35,975 bases of DNA from Chloroflexota bacterium (GCA_026706445.1 JAPOYT010000207.1:1-35975), one strand, 5' to 3'; shown: positions 1 through 9,031, numbered from the stretch's first letter. Notes: generated by a model from the sequence alone, not told the origin. Numbers and translations: made by a program.

Positions 1-24
1 ATTTCCCCACAACTTTCGTAATTC

Positions 25-97
25 TGTAGGGGCGTTTCGCGGAAACGCCCGCTATGTATCGACTATTTTCACGGGCGTCTCACGAGACGCCCCTACA
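25..97. repeat. REP/MITE-like inverted-repeat element
   Basis: The element starts TGTAGGGGCGT (25-35) and ends with its exact complement ACGCCCCTACA (87-97). Inside are two consecutive short hairpins, one around GGCGTTTCGCGGAAACGCC and one around GGGCGTCTCACGAGACGCCC. There is no coding potential. A shorter related element with the same TGTAGGGG opening lies at 18032-18062. The structure suggests a non-autonomous dispersed repeat. Its copy number in the genome cannot be judged from this window. Confidence 0.6.
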
Positions 98-171
98 ATT
101 TGACACTTTTAGACGGAGATTGGCGCGAAATGATTTTGAAGCGATTGCCCTATTGACGGCGCGCATGCGCA

Positions 172-205
172 TTGAAGCGAATAGCCTTCTCAGCTAGACT
201 AGCTG
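172..205 (+). promoter_or_regulatory. Putative promoter overlapped by a perfect palindrome
   Basis: TTGAAG (172-177) and TAGACT (195-200) lie 17 bases apart, a sigma-70-like arrangement. The -10 box sits inside the perfect palindrome CAGCTAGACTAGCTG (191-205; 7-bp arms around one base), about 25 bases before the first gene. A dimeric repressor bound there would block the promoter. Alternatively it is only a small hairpin in the leader. The assignment rests on sequence pattern alone. Confidence 0.35.
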
Positions 206-229
206 TTTACTGCGGAAGCGGACGCCCGA

Positions 230-1084
230 ATGCACCTTAGTCTCCCAGCCCTGCTATATGGCCTAGCGCTGATCTTGGCGGCGAATTATGAATGGCGCGC
301 GCGAGATAACGGGCGCCTGACGGCTTTGCTTAGCCTAGGGCTCACACAGTTGGACATATTGTGGACGAATGTCGAACAATTGGTATTTCGACTTAATCCC
401 TTTCAGCAACCACGCTTCGACCGACGCAAGCCAGTTCACCGCGCCGCCGCCCTGCTCCTGCTGGCGCAATTGAGCTGGAGTTGCTGGCAGTTGCTGTCGT
501 TAGGCGGCGCCCCGGAGCAAACATTCTTTGCGACCGACTTGGGCAGCCTGCTGTTCAATCTCCCGGGTGTGACTTTCATCTACGTCATGCTATCGGCGCT
601 GGGCGCGGGCTGGGGACTGCGCCGCGATTGGCGCGGGGTCGCCCAGCGGCTTGGCTTGCGCCCCCCAACTCATCAGGACTGGGTTGCCGGCCTAGTTTTC
701 GGTTCATTGCTGTCTGTAGGAATGATGTTGGCGACGCTCGCGCTGCGATCGCTCGGATCGGCTGATGCGTCGGGCGCGCGCCCGTTGATCCATCTGCTGC
801 AAGAATCGCTGCCGGCGGCGCTGCTCGTAGCGACGCTGGCGGCTGCTGGCGAAGAAATTCTCTTTCGCGGTGCTTTGCAGCCCGTATTTGGACTGTTTGT
901 TTCGTCGCTCTTTTTCGCGCTAATCCATGCGCAATACGGCTTGAGCGTGGCGCTACTGGTTTTGTTTTTTGTTGGACTCGGTTTTGGAATGGTGAGAATG
1001 CGCTTCAGCACGACCGCCGCAATCATCTGCCACACGACTTACAACTTTCTTCCCTTTCTGCTTCTGCGCTTGCCGAGCGCCTGA
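230..1084 (+). CDS. CPBP family intramembrane metalloprotease
   Basis: This 284-residue protein has several hydrophobic membrane segments and the three motifs of the CPBP/CAAX-protease-like (Abi) family. They are EEILFR with E208, E209 and R213, FFALIHA with H233, and HTTYN with H268 and N272. In this family the glutamates and histidines form the metal site buried in the membrane. Eukaryotic relatives (Rce1) cleave prenylated proteins, while bacterial members process other substrates, which are mostly unknown. It opens the plus-strand run, stops 10 bases before rlmN, and probably shares its transcript. No strong Shine-Dalgarno precedes the start. The substrate cannot be inferred from the sequence. 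Confidence 0.85.
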   Translation: MHLSLPALLYGLALILAANYEWRARDNGRLTALLSLGLTQLDILWTNVEQLVFRLNPFQQPRFDRRKPVHRAAALLLLAQLSWSCWQLLSLGGAPEQTFFATDLGSLLFNLPGVTFIYVMLSALGAGWGLRRDWRGVAQRLGLRPPTHQDWVAGLVFGSLLSVGMMLATLALRSLGSADASGARPLIHLLQESLPAALLVATLAAAGEEILFRGALQPVFGLFVSSLFFALIHAQYGLSVALLVLFFVGLGFGMVRMRFSTTAAIICHTTYNFLPFLLLRLPSA

Positions 1085-1094
1085 GAATCGAATT

Positions 1095-2165
1095 ATGGAT
1101 TCAGGCGCCGCCAATGAGGCAAAGGTAAATTTGTACCGCTTGAATCGCGAACAGTTGGACGATTTCGTCACCGGGCTTGGCGAGGCCGGCTTCCGCACGC
1201 AGCAAATCTGGGAATGGATGTATTCGCAGCGGGTCGAACGCTTTGATTCGATGACCAACCTGCCCCGCGCGACGATTGGCAAATTGAAGGCAAAGGCGAA
1301 GCTTGGCAACCTCGAATTGGTAGCAAACCAGCAGAGCCGCGATGGCACGGAAAAGCGGATATTCCGCCTAAGCGACGGCCAACTGATTGAATCGGTGCTG
1401 ATGCCCTACGCTGACGCGCGCATGACGGCTTGCATTTCATCGCAGGCGGGCTGCGCTATGGGCTGCGTGTTTTGCGCGACTGGACAGATGGGCTTCGGGC
1501 GCAACCTGACAGGAGGCGAAATCTTTGAGCAGGCGATGATTTTCGCGCGCGAGCTGGCAGCGCGCGGCGAGCGCTTGAGCAACGTCGTATTCATGGGCAT
1601 GGGCGAACCCTTCCACAATTATGATGCTTCGCTGGACGCGGTTCGACGGCTGATGACGCGCTTGGGGATAGGCGCGCGGCACATTACGGTCAGCACAGTT
1701 GGGCTGGCGCCGCAGATCCGCCGCTTTGCCGACGAAGGCTTGCAGGTCAATCTGGCTGTCAGCCTGCACCAGACGGACGACTCGCGGCGTTCAGAATTGA
1801 TGCCAATCAACAAGCGCTGGGCAATAAACGAGTTGATGGAAGCGTGCCGCTACTATGCCGAAAAAACGAATCGGCGGATAACATTTGAATGGGCGTCAAT
1901 CGCGGGCGAAAACGACACTGTCGAGGAGGCGCATCGGCTGGGACGTCTGCTCGCGGGGCTGCTCTGTCATGTCAATATCATCCCGTTGAATCCAACAGGA
2001 AGATACGGGGGCGCCCCGGCGCAAGCAGCCAGCATCAAAAGCTTCTCGCGTGCGTTGCAAGGACATGGTGTCAGCAGCAGCGTCCGTGTCCGCCGCGGCA
2101 TCGATATCGACGCCGGCTGCGGGCAGCTGATCACAGCGGTGTCGAACGGCGCGCCGGGCCTTTGA
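1095..2165 (+). CDS. rlmN: Dual-specificity 23S rRNA/tRNA adenine-C2 methyltransferase RlmN
   Basis: This is a radical-SAM methyltransferase that methylates C2 of A2503 in 23S rRNA and of A37 in some tRNAs. The CxxxCxxC iron-sulfur motif is at C120, C124 and C127 (GCAMGCVFCATG). The resolving cysteine near the C-terminus is C342 in DAGCGQL. The GMGEPFHNYD and VSLHQTDD segments are typical of the family, and 356 residues is the normal length. It begins 10 bases after the protease gene and is followed by a 124-base gap to rpe. In Bacillus the orthologue (yloN) lies in the same general neighbourhood as rpe, fakA and recG. The enzyme acts in the cytoplasm on ribosome precursors. Confidence 0.96.
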   Translation: MDSGAANEAKVNLYRLNREQLDDFVTGLGEAGFRTQQIWEWMYSQRVERFDSMTNLPRATIGKLKAKAKLGNLELVANQQSRDGTEKRIFRLSDGQLIESVLMPYADARMTACISSQAGCAMGCVFCATGQMGFGRNLTGGEIFEQAMIFARELAARGERLSNVVFMGMGEPFHNYDASLDAVRRLMTRLGIGARHITVSTVGLAPQIRRFADEGLQVNLAVSLHQTDDSRRSELMPINKRWAINELMEACRYYAEKTNRRITFEWASIAGENDTVEEAHRLGRLLAGLLCHVNIIPLNPTGRYGGAPAQAASIKSFSRALQGHGVSSSVRVRRGIDIDAGCGQLITAVSNGAPGL

Positions 2166-2289
2166 CAAGGGCCGCGGCGACGGGGCGCAAGCGTTTATCC
2201 GCTTCCGCCATATTGCTATCGCGACGCGTAAATTGTATGATGATAGACGCGAATCTTTGGGAAATCCGACGCAATAGAGGACGAGTGAA

Positions 2290-2970
2290 TTGATAAAGAT
2301 CGCGCCGTCGATACTGGCTGCCGACTTCGCATTCTTGGGCGAGCAGGTGACGCTGGCGCAAGATGCGGGGGCCGATCTCATCCACATCGACATAATGGAC
2401 GGGCGCTTCGTTCCCAATATCACGATGGGCCCGGCAATCGTCGAAGCCGTGGCAAAGCTGGCTACCATTCCGCTGGATGTGCATCTGATGATCGTCGAGC
2501 CGGACAGATTCGTGCAAAGATTCGCGGACAGCGGCGCGGATTCGATCACAGTTCATGTGGAAGCCTGCCCCCATCTGCATCGCGTCCTGGGTCAGATAAA
2601 CGATGTCGGCTGCCGTCCTGGCGTGGCGCTGAATCCGCATAGCCCCGCATCTGCGCTTCGCGAAGTGATTGAGATGATAAGAATCGTCAATGTGATGACG
2701 GTAAATCCGGGCTTTGGCGGGCAGCGCTTCATCGGCGGGATGAGCGGAAAGATCAGCGAACTGCGCGCGATGGTCGACAGCAGCGGCAGCGAAATCGAGA
2801 TCGAGGTCGACGGGGGCATCAATGCGGCGACGATATCAGTCGCGGAAGCGGCGGGCGCCACGATCGCGATTGCAGGCACCTGCGTTTTTCAGCACCGGAA
2901 GGGAATCGCCGCCGGCATAGAGGAGCTGCGCCAGGCAGCAGCGCCGACAAGAAAAAATGCCTGTGCCTAG
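2290..2970 (+). CDS. rpe: Ribulose-phosphate 3-epimerase
   Basis: The enzyme interconverts ribulose 5-phosphate and xylulose 5-phosphate in the pentose phosphate pathway. It is a 226-residue TIM barrel with the expected motifs. These are SILAADF at the N-terminus, HIDIMDG with H32 and D34 as metal and catalytic ligands, DVHLM with H65, NPGFGGQ, and EVDGGIN with catalytic D174. Translation appears to begin at TTG 2290. An AGAGGA ribosome-binding site sits eight bases upstream (2276-2281), and no better in-frame ATG is present. The end overlaps the start of the fakA-like gene by 14 bases, which indicates translational coupling. Confidence 0.95.
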   Translation: MIKIAPSILAADFAFLGEQVTLAQDAGADLIHIDIMDGRFVPNITMGPAIVEAVAKLATIPLDVHLMIVEPDRFVQRFADSGADSITVHVEACPHLHRVLGQINDVGCRPGVALNPHSPASALREVIEMIRIVNVMTVNPGFGGQRFIGGMSGKISELRAMVDSSGSEIEIEVDGGINAATISVAEAAGATIAIAGTCVFQHRKGIAAGIEELRQAAAPTRKNACA

Positions 2971-4582
2971 CATTGGCGGTCAAGCGCTCAAACGTATGTT
3001 CCGCGCGGGCTTGGAAAGCCTCTCGCAAGACGTCGAACTGATCAACATGCACAACGTATTTCCAGTGCCCGATGGCGATACGGGAATCAATATGTACCAT
3101 ACGCTTAAGCGCGCGTACCAGGAAATCGATCGGCTGGAGAGCGATGACATCAGCGTAATCGCGCAGCGATTCGCGTATGGGGCGCTGATGGGCGCGCGCG
3201 GAAATAGCGGGACTATCCTTTCGCAATTGCTAAAGGGATTCGCGGATGGTCTTGGCGAGTCGCCGATATTGATCCCGTCTTTGCTGAAGAGCGCCTGCCA
3301 GGCCGCCGTCAAACAAGGCTACGCGTCGGTTTCGCAACCGACCGAAGGCACGATCCTTACCGTAGCGCGCGAGGCAAGCGAAAGTTTGAGTTTGCGCCAT
3401 TCAGAAAATGTCTCCCTTCGAATGATGCTGAAATCGCTGATCAGAGCAGCCCAAGCTTCCCTTGAAAACACGCCAAATCTGCTTCCAATTCTGAAAGACG
3501 CGAGCGTGCTCGATGCTGGCGGGATGGGGCTGGTTAGTTTGCTGCGCGGTATGGCGGGTGGTCGAGCGCGGTGGCGGGCGGGCAGGCCCAAGACAGGCGG
3601 CGACATTCCCACAGCGGTCGAAGGCGCCGAGTCTTTCGGCTATGATGTGCAGTTTCTCATGATTGGCGAGGGACTTGATGTGGCGCGGACCCGCCGCGAT
3701 CTGGAAGAATTGGGCTGGTCGGTAATTGTGGCCGGGGACCAAGCAACAATAAAGGTGCATATCCACGCGGACAATCCGGCGATTCCGCTCGATTACGCCG
3801 TTAAGACTGGCGCGGCGCTCGACGACGTGGTCGTCGAAAACATGGAACTACAGCATCAGCGGCATTTGTCCAGCGTTCGGCGCGGAACCGCGCAGAGCGA
3901 CGCCCTTTCTTCAGATGTTGCGGTCATTGCGGTCGCGGAAGGCGACGGCTTACGCACGGTCTTCCGCGGCTTGAATTGCTCGAAAATAATCAGCGGCGGA
4001 GCGGGTCGTAATCCCGCGGCGGAAGACTTCATCAATGCCATCAAGAACCTCGCTTCCAATTGCGTAATCATTCTGCCAAACAATCGCAATATAGTCTTGG
4101 CCGCGCAGCAAGCGGCGGACCTGGCAGTCGATCGCCAGGTGAAAGTGCTAGCGACGGACAACGTGCTGCAAGGCATCGGCGCCATGCTGGCATTCGGCGA
4201 TGCATCCGATAGCGGCGCCGATCTCGAGGCGGCTCTGGCGCAAATGAGCGCGGCGAGCGCTGAAATTCGTTCAATCGAGATTACCCAAGCCGTTCGCAAT
4301 ACTAGGTTTCGCGAATTGTCGATCAATCAGGGTGACTACATCGCAATAGTCGACGGCGAAATCCGCGCCGCTTCGGAAGAAATCGAGACAGCGGTCTTGG
4401 ACGCGTTTTCCAGTCTTGACATTGAGGATGTTGAACTGGTTACAGTTTATTATGGCGCTGGCGTATCTGGGGTAGAATCGGAGCAATTGATCAAGCGTAT
4501 AAGAATGGCTGTTGAGGGATTAGAATGTGAATCCATTTATGGTGGCCAGCCGCTATACCCATTCTTGATAAGCGTTGAATAA
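2957..4582 (+). CDS. fakA: DAK2/DhaL-domain fatty acid kinase subunit FakA-like (YloV family)
   Basis: This 541-residue protein matches the FakA/YloV architecture. The N-terminal DhaL-type nucleotide-binding domain carries PVPDGDTG (D39 and D41 bind magnesium) and ARGNSGTILSQ. A middle domain has the HIHADNP motif (H268, H270), and the C-terminal region is EDD-like. In Gram-positive bacteria FakA phosphorylates fatty acids presented by FakB (DegV) proteins, allowing exogenous acyl chains to enter phospholipids. Two DegV genes follow directly. The first starts on the last base of this gene's stop codon (TAATG, 4580-4584). The start codon lies inside the end of rpe, so the cluster is translationally linked. 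Functional assignment rests on motif and neighbour agreement. Confidence 0.9.
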   Translation: MPVPSIGGQALKRMFRAGLESLSQDVELINMHNVFPVPDGDTGINMYHTLKRAYQEIDRLESDDISVIAQRFAYGALMGARGNSGTILSQLLKGFADGLGESPILIPSLLKSACQAAVKQGYASVSQPTEGTILTVAREASESLSLRHSENVSLRMMLKSLIRAAQASLENTPNLLPILKDASVLDAGGMGLVSLLRGMAGGRARWRAGRPKTGGDIPTAVEGAESFGYDVQFLMIGEGLDVARTRRDLEELGWSVIVAGDQATIKVHIHADNPAIPLDYAVKTGAALDDVVVENMELQHQRHLSSVRRGTAQSDALSSDVAVIAVAEGDGLRTVFRGLNCSKIISGGAGRNPAAEDFINAIKNLASNCVIILPNNRNIVLAAQQAADLAVDRQVKVLATDNVLQGIGAMLAFGDASDSGADLEAALAQMSAASAEIRSIEITQAVRNTRFRELSINQGDYIAIVDGEIRAASEEIETAVLDAFSSLDIEDVELVTVYYGAGVSGVESEQLIKRIRMAVEGLECESIYGGQPLYPFLISVE

Positions 4583-5457
4583 TGCCACGAATTCATATTG
4601 TTACCGACAGTGGAGCGCGTTTTTCCAACCCGCGCCTCGTCCGGCATTTTCCGGTGACAATCCTGCCGAATACCATTGACATTGCGGGCGCGCGCTATCT
4701 CGAAGGCGTTGACATAGATGTCGACCAGGCATTCGAACTGATATCAAATCATGGCCAGCCGCCGATTGTCGAACCGCCGACGGAAAACGATTACGCCGAA
4801 TTATACGCGCGGCTTTCTCATTTCTGCGACGCGATAATCTCGGTGCATCCCTCGCGCGAGCTTTCAAGCAGCTGGAGCAACGGTCGGCTGGCGGCGCAGC
4901 AGGTGAGCAGCAGCTGCGAGATCGCGGTGGTCGATTCGCAGAGCCTTTGCGCCGGGCAGGGAATGCTGATCCGCGTCGCGGCGCGCGCCGCCCATGAACA
5001 GGAAACCGCCGAAGAAGTTATCCAAACCGTTAGACAGGCGGTCAATCGGATTTATTCCGTCTACTGCGTCCGCAATGTAGACTTTTTAAGCGCGAACGGC
5101 TTCATGAAACCGTCGCATGCTGTGCTTTCGACGCAGTTGGGCATCAAACCCTTTGTTAGCCTGGAAGATGGCAATCTCATTGTTATTGAAAAAGTGCGTA
5201 CTCGCGGGGAGATCATCGAACGCCTGGTCGAGTTCTTGGTGGAATTCAACGAATTGGAAGACGCCGTGGTACTGCAAGATCAAAAGCATATAACGGAAGA
5301 AACGCGTGTGATGCAAGACCGCTTGGCGCTTGAGTTCCCTGGTCAGCATTTTCCTTTCACGATGTACAGCGCGACAATGGCCAGTTATTTGGGTACCGAA
5401 GCGACCGGAGTCGCCGTGCTGGAGAACGCGGTAGACGAATTTGATTATGACTTCTAG
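4582..5457 (+). CDS. DegV family protein, FakB-like fatty-acid binding protein (divergent copy)
   Basis: This is a 291-residue DegV-fold protein that begins TDSGARFSN and is coupled to the fakA-like gene by a one-base stop/start overlap. FakB proteins bind a fatty acid in a closed pocket and hand it to FakA for phosphorylation. In canonical members an L-S-G-T segment holds the carboxylate. Here the aligned stretch is LSSSW (S95-S97). The usual 'LEYLRKGGRI' segment is replaced by VDFLSANGFMK. It is therefore clearly in the family but less conserved than the next gene, and may bind a different acyl chain or ligand. It overlaps the second DegV gene by about 11 bases. Confidence 0.85.
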   Translation: MPRIHIVTDSGARFSNPRLVRHFPVTILPNTIDIAGARYLEGVDIDVDQAFELISNHGQPPIVEPPTENDYAELYARLSHFCDAIISVHPSRELSSSWSNGRLAAQQVSSSCEIAVVDSQSLCAGQGMLIRVAARAAHEQETAEEVIQTVRQAVNRIYSVYCVRNVDFLSANGFMKPSHAVLSTQLGIKPFVSLEDGNLIVIEKVRTRGEIIERLVEFLVEFNELEDAVVLQDQKHITEETRVMQDRLALEFPGQHFPFTMYSATMASYLGTEATGVAVLENAVDEFDYDF

Positions 5458-6304
5458 CCGGATTCATATTGCCGCCGACAGCGTCTGTGATCTGCCGGCC
5501 GATATCGTTGAATCGCTTAACGTTCACATCATCCCGACCTATGTGAACATCGGGAGCGAAAGCATACCAGACGACGGACAGTCGCTGGACCGCGAGCGAT
5601 TCTTCCGCGAGTTGCCGTCCATGCGAAACCTTCCCACGACAGCGGCGCCCTCTCCTGGCGACGCCGAAGCGTTCTACCGGACGATCTTGGACGATGGCGC
5701 CGAGCGCATCATTTCGATTCACGTGCCGGCGAAGCTGAGCGGCACGCTCAATGCGATGCGGCTGGGCGCAGAAGCGGTCGGAGCGAACAGAGTAACGCTG
5801 GTGGACAGCTTGCAACTGACATTTGGCATTGGCTATCAAGTCTGGGCGGCGGCGGAACTCGCTGCTCAGGGCGCGGAGCTCGCTGCCATACTTGAGGCGA
5901 TCGAGCGCGTTCGCCAGCACACAAGGGTCTATGCGATAATCGACACGATGGAATACCTTCGCCGCAGCGGACGCGTCAATGCGCTGGTGGCGAGCGTCGG
6001 GGGCTTGCTAAAGATCAAGCCGATAGTAGACGTAAGCGACGGCGAAGTTACATCTATCGCGCGGCTGCGAACCTGGTCGCGCGCTGAGAGGCGACTGCGG
6101 CAGTTGACGCGGGAGCAGAGCCCGCTGGAACGTCTGGCCGTCTTGCACGTCTCGAGTCGAGCGGGCGCCGATAGATTCCTGGACAGCATTCGGGATATCG
6201 CGCCATCTGATACACTAGTCATCGAAACTACGCCGACCTTGGGAACCCACATTGGGCCCGGCTCAATCGGCGTTGCGACATTGAGCAAGGACTGGAGACG
6301 ATAA
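5447..6304 (+). CDS. DegV family protein, FakB-like fatty-acid binding protein (canonical copy)
   Basis: This is a second DegV protein of 285 residues if read from ATG 5447. A TTG at 5441 would add two residues. It opens with IHIAADSVCDLP, keeps the lipid-carboxylate motif KLSGT (S98-T100), and has the family segment MEYLRRSGRVNAL. The presence of two FakB-type carriers with one FakA resembles Firmicutes, where separate FakBs prefer different acyl chains. The start lies inside the preceding gene and the end is three bases before the recG start. The run from rpe to recG therefore very likely forms one transcript. The ligand is inferred from the family only. Confidence 0.88.
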   Translation: MTSSRIHIAADSVCDLPADIVESLNVHIIPTYVNIGSESIPDDGQSLDRERFFRELPSMRNLPTTAAPSPGDAEAFYRTILDDGAERIISIHVPAKLSGTLNAMRLGAEAVGANRVTLVDSLQLTFGIGYQVWAAAELAAQGAELAAILEAIERVRQHTRVYAIIDTMEYLRRSGRVNALVASVGGLLKIKPIVDVSDGEVTSIARLRTWSRAERRLRQLTREQSPLERLAVLHVSSRAGADRFLDSIRDIAPSDTLVIETTPTLGTHIGPGSIGVATLSKDWRR

Positions 6305-6307
6305 TCC

Positions 6308-8992
6308 ATGCCATCCGCGTTGGAAACGATGGTGAAAATTTTAAAGCTGGAAATCGAACAAGGCGGCAAGAATTCCGCGGTGGTCGGCGGGCTAGGCGCC
6401 TACCTGTCCAATTGGCAACCACAGGCGCGCGAGCAAGCGCGACGCGCAGAGCAGCATATATTGATCGACGAGATCGCCGACGTGCTGGAAGCTTACGAAT
6501 CGCTCGATGACGAAAACGAGCGGGTGAACAAAATCAACTATTTGCTGGACCGGGCGACGAATCGCGCGCCCGCGCCCAAAGCCTATCGAGAACGCATACC
6601 TTCCTGGCAAGACAAGCTTAAGTCGCGTCCGGACGCCCCATCCGGCAATGATCGCCGTCGCCCGCGGCGAGAGCATTCCGACCGGCGCCGGGCGAATGCG
6701 CCGCGCTCTGGCGGGCATAAGCGCTCATACGCCTATGACAGCGCTACCTACGACGAAGACTATATCGGCGGTCCAACCACTACCCGTTTGGATCTCCCGC
6801 CAATGCCAGCGTTAACGAGCCCGCCGCGGCTGGCGCGCCCGCAATACGCCAATGAAGAAATCCAGGCTTTGCAAAATAGCTTGGACGCGCCAACGACTGA
6901 CGTTAAGGGCATCGGCAAGAAATTCGCCGAGCTGCTGCGACAACTGAAAATCGATACAGTGCGCGACCTGCTTTTTAACTTGCCGCGCGAGTATCGGGAT
7001 TATACTGCTTTGCACTCCATCAAGGATATTGCCGATGAATCAAAAGCGACAGTGATCGCCACGATCACCAGGACAAGCATCGTTTCCACCGGCAGGGGCG
7101 GCCGGGATCTCGTAGTAAATGTCTCTGACGGCACAGGCAGCATATCGGTGCGATTCTTCCGGCAAGACTATCTGGCGGCGAAACTGCAACGCGGAATGCA
7201 GATCGTCCTTAGCGGAAAAGTCACTTTCTTTCGCGATTTGAAGCAAATGGCCAATCCCGAATGGGAGGAGCTTGACAGCGAGAACCTGCATACGATTGGC
7301 ATCGTGCCGGTCTATCGCATGACAAAGGGCCTGCGTCCGCGTCTGTTCAGGCGCATAATTAAGTCTCTAGTCGACGAATGGTCGCGGAAGATTCCGGATC
7401 CATTGCCGCAGGCTTTGCTGGAGCGGACGGAACTGGCTGATTTGGGCTGGGCGCTGCGCCAGGCGCATTTTCCCGACGGCTGGGATCATCGCGATCATGC
7501 GCACAAGCGGCTTGCCTTTGATGAACTGCTCACCTTGCAGCTCAGTCTGCTGGCAAATCGGCGCGAATGGCAGTCGGCGCCCGGACCGCGCCTAAGCATT
7601 GGTGACGACTTTCTAGTGCAATTCGCCGCCGAAGTCTTTCCCTATCAGCTTACCAACGCGCAACAAATGGCCATCGCCGAAATTCAAGGCGATGTGGCCC
7701 GCGCGATACCGATGAATCGTCTGCTGCAGGGCGATGTCGGCTGCGGCAAGACGGCTGTGGCAATAGTCGCGCTGGCAATGGCGCTGCGCAATGGCAAGCA
7801 AGCGGCGATGATGGCGCCAACCAGCATCCTGGCGGAACAGCATCATCGCGCCGTTTGCGACTCATTCAGCCGCATGAGCACTGGCGAAAAGCCGGTGGTC
7901 GCGCTATTGACCAGCGCCTTAAGCACTGCGGAACGGGAGTCAATCTATCGGGGTATCGCCGATGGATCAATTGACATCGTGGTTGGCACGCACGCAGTCA
8001 TCCAGGAAGGCGTAGGATTCCACGATTTGGCAATCGCGGTGATTGATGAACAGCAGCGTTTCGGCGTCGATCAACGGGCGGCTCTGCGCGGCAAGGGCGT
8101 GAATCCGCATTTGCTTTTCATGAGCGCGACTCCCTTCCCTCGAACGCTAGCGCTGACGCTGTATGCCGATTTGGATATCACGCTGATTAACGAGAAGCCA
8201 GCCGGTCGCCAGGAAATCCTAAGCAAAATCATGGAGCCGGTCGCGCGTGAACGGCTCTACGGATTCATCACTTTGCAATTGGAGCAAGGTCGGCAAGCCT
8301 TCTTCATCCATCCGCTGGTTGAAGAGTCGGAGTCTTTGGAAACGGCCGATGCCATCGGCGCCTTCGAAGGCCTTTCGCAAGTCTTCTTTCGATTCCGCGT
8401 CTGCTTGCTGCACGGCCGCATGAGCGCGGCGGAAAAGGACGCGCTGATGAGCGAATTCGCGGAAGGCGTCTATGATGTAATGGTCACCACTTCCGTTGCC
8501 GAGGTGGGGGTTGATATACCGAACGCCAATGTAATGGTGATTGAGGGCGCGAATCGCTTTGGCTTGGCGCAGTTGCATCAATTTCGCGGACGCGTTGGCC
8601 GCGGTGAATCTCAGTCTTATTGTTTCTTGATCCCGGACGATACCGAGGACATAAGCATTGATCGCATTCGCGACTATCAGGCTGGACGCATCAGCGGCGA
8701 AGACCTTAGCGTCGCCGAAAAGCGACTCGCCGCAATAGAAGAATCGAATGACGGTTTTCACTTGGCTGAGGTCGATCTGAAATTGCGCGGCATCGGAGAA
8801 TTGCTCGGCCGGCGTCAGAGCGGCCACAGCCATCTGCAATTGATGGGACAGCAATACTCGAACTTGGCTGAGCTGTCTCAGCGGGAAGCGCTCACGCTAC
8901 TAGAACAAGATCCGACTTTGGCGCTGCCGGAGCATTACCTCTTGTCCCAAATCACAAGCAAGAGCAACACAAACCCTGGCGACATCAGCTAA
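6308..8992 (+). CDS. recG: ATP-dependent DNA helicase RecG with N-terminal extension
   Basis: RecG remodels stalled replication forks and branched recombination intermediates. The 894-residue product is about 200 residues longer than most RecG proteins. The extra N-terminal part is helical to about residue 95, then Arg/Pro-rich and low in predicted order to about residue 190. Next come the helix-hairpin-like KGIGKKFAELL segment and the wedge OB-fold. The SF2 helicase core has Walker A GDVGCGKT (K481), the DEQQ box at 580-583, SATPFPRTL, and the C-terminal HQFRGRVGRG motif VI. It follows the second DegV gene by three bases and ends the coupled cluster. A comparable extension is seen in other Chloroflexota RecGs (from memory). 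Confidence 0.95.
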   Translation: MPSALETMVKILKLEIEQGGKNSAVVGGLGAYLSNWQPQAREQARRAEQHILIDEIADVLEAYESLDDENERVNKINYLLDRATNRAPAPKAYRERIPSWQDKLKSRPDAPSGNDRRRPRREHSDRRRANAPRSGGHKRSYAYDSATYDEDYIGGPTTTRLDLPPMPALTSPPRLARPQYANEEIQALQNSLDAPTTDVKGIGKKFAELLRQLKIDTVRDLLFNLPREYRDYTALHSIKDIADESKATVIATITRTSIVSTGRGGRDLVVNVSDGTGSISVRFFRQDYLAAKLQRGMQIVLSGKVTFFRDLKQMANPEWEELDSENLHTIGIVPVYRMTKGLRPRLFRRIIKSLVDEWSRKIPDPLPQALLERTELADLGWALRQAHFPDGWDHRDHAHKRLAFDELLTLQLSLLANRREWQSAPGPRLSIGDDFLVQFAAEVFPYQLTNAQQMAIAEIQGDVARAIPMNRLLQGDVGCGKTAVAIVALAMALRNGKQAAMMAPTSILAEQHHRAVCDSFSRMSTGEKPVVALLTSALSTAERESIYRGIADGSIDIVVGTHAVIQEGVGFHDLAIAVIDEQQRFGVDQRAALRGKGVNPHLLFMSATPFPRTLALTLYADLDITLINEKPAGRQEILSKIMEPVARERLYGFITLQLEQGRQAFFIHPLVEESESLETADAIGAFEGLSQVFFRFRVCLLHGRMSAAEKDALMSEFAEGVYDVMVTTSVAEVGVDIPNANVMVIEGANRFGLAQLHQFRGRVGRGESQSYCFLIPDDTEDISIDRIRDYQAGRISGEDLSVAEKRLAAIEESNDGFHLAEVDLKLRGIGELLGRRQSGHSHLQLMGQQYSNLAELSQREALTLLEQDPTLALPEHYLLSQITSKSNTNPGDIS

Positions 8993-9031
8993 ACGGTCTC
9001 GCAATTTCTTCGCGCTTGGCAACTCTTCACC

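Noticed and set aside
8219..8854. Minus-strand frame inside recG
   Set aside because: Shadow of the RecG C-terminal helicase domain.
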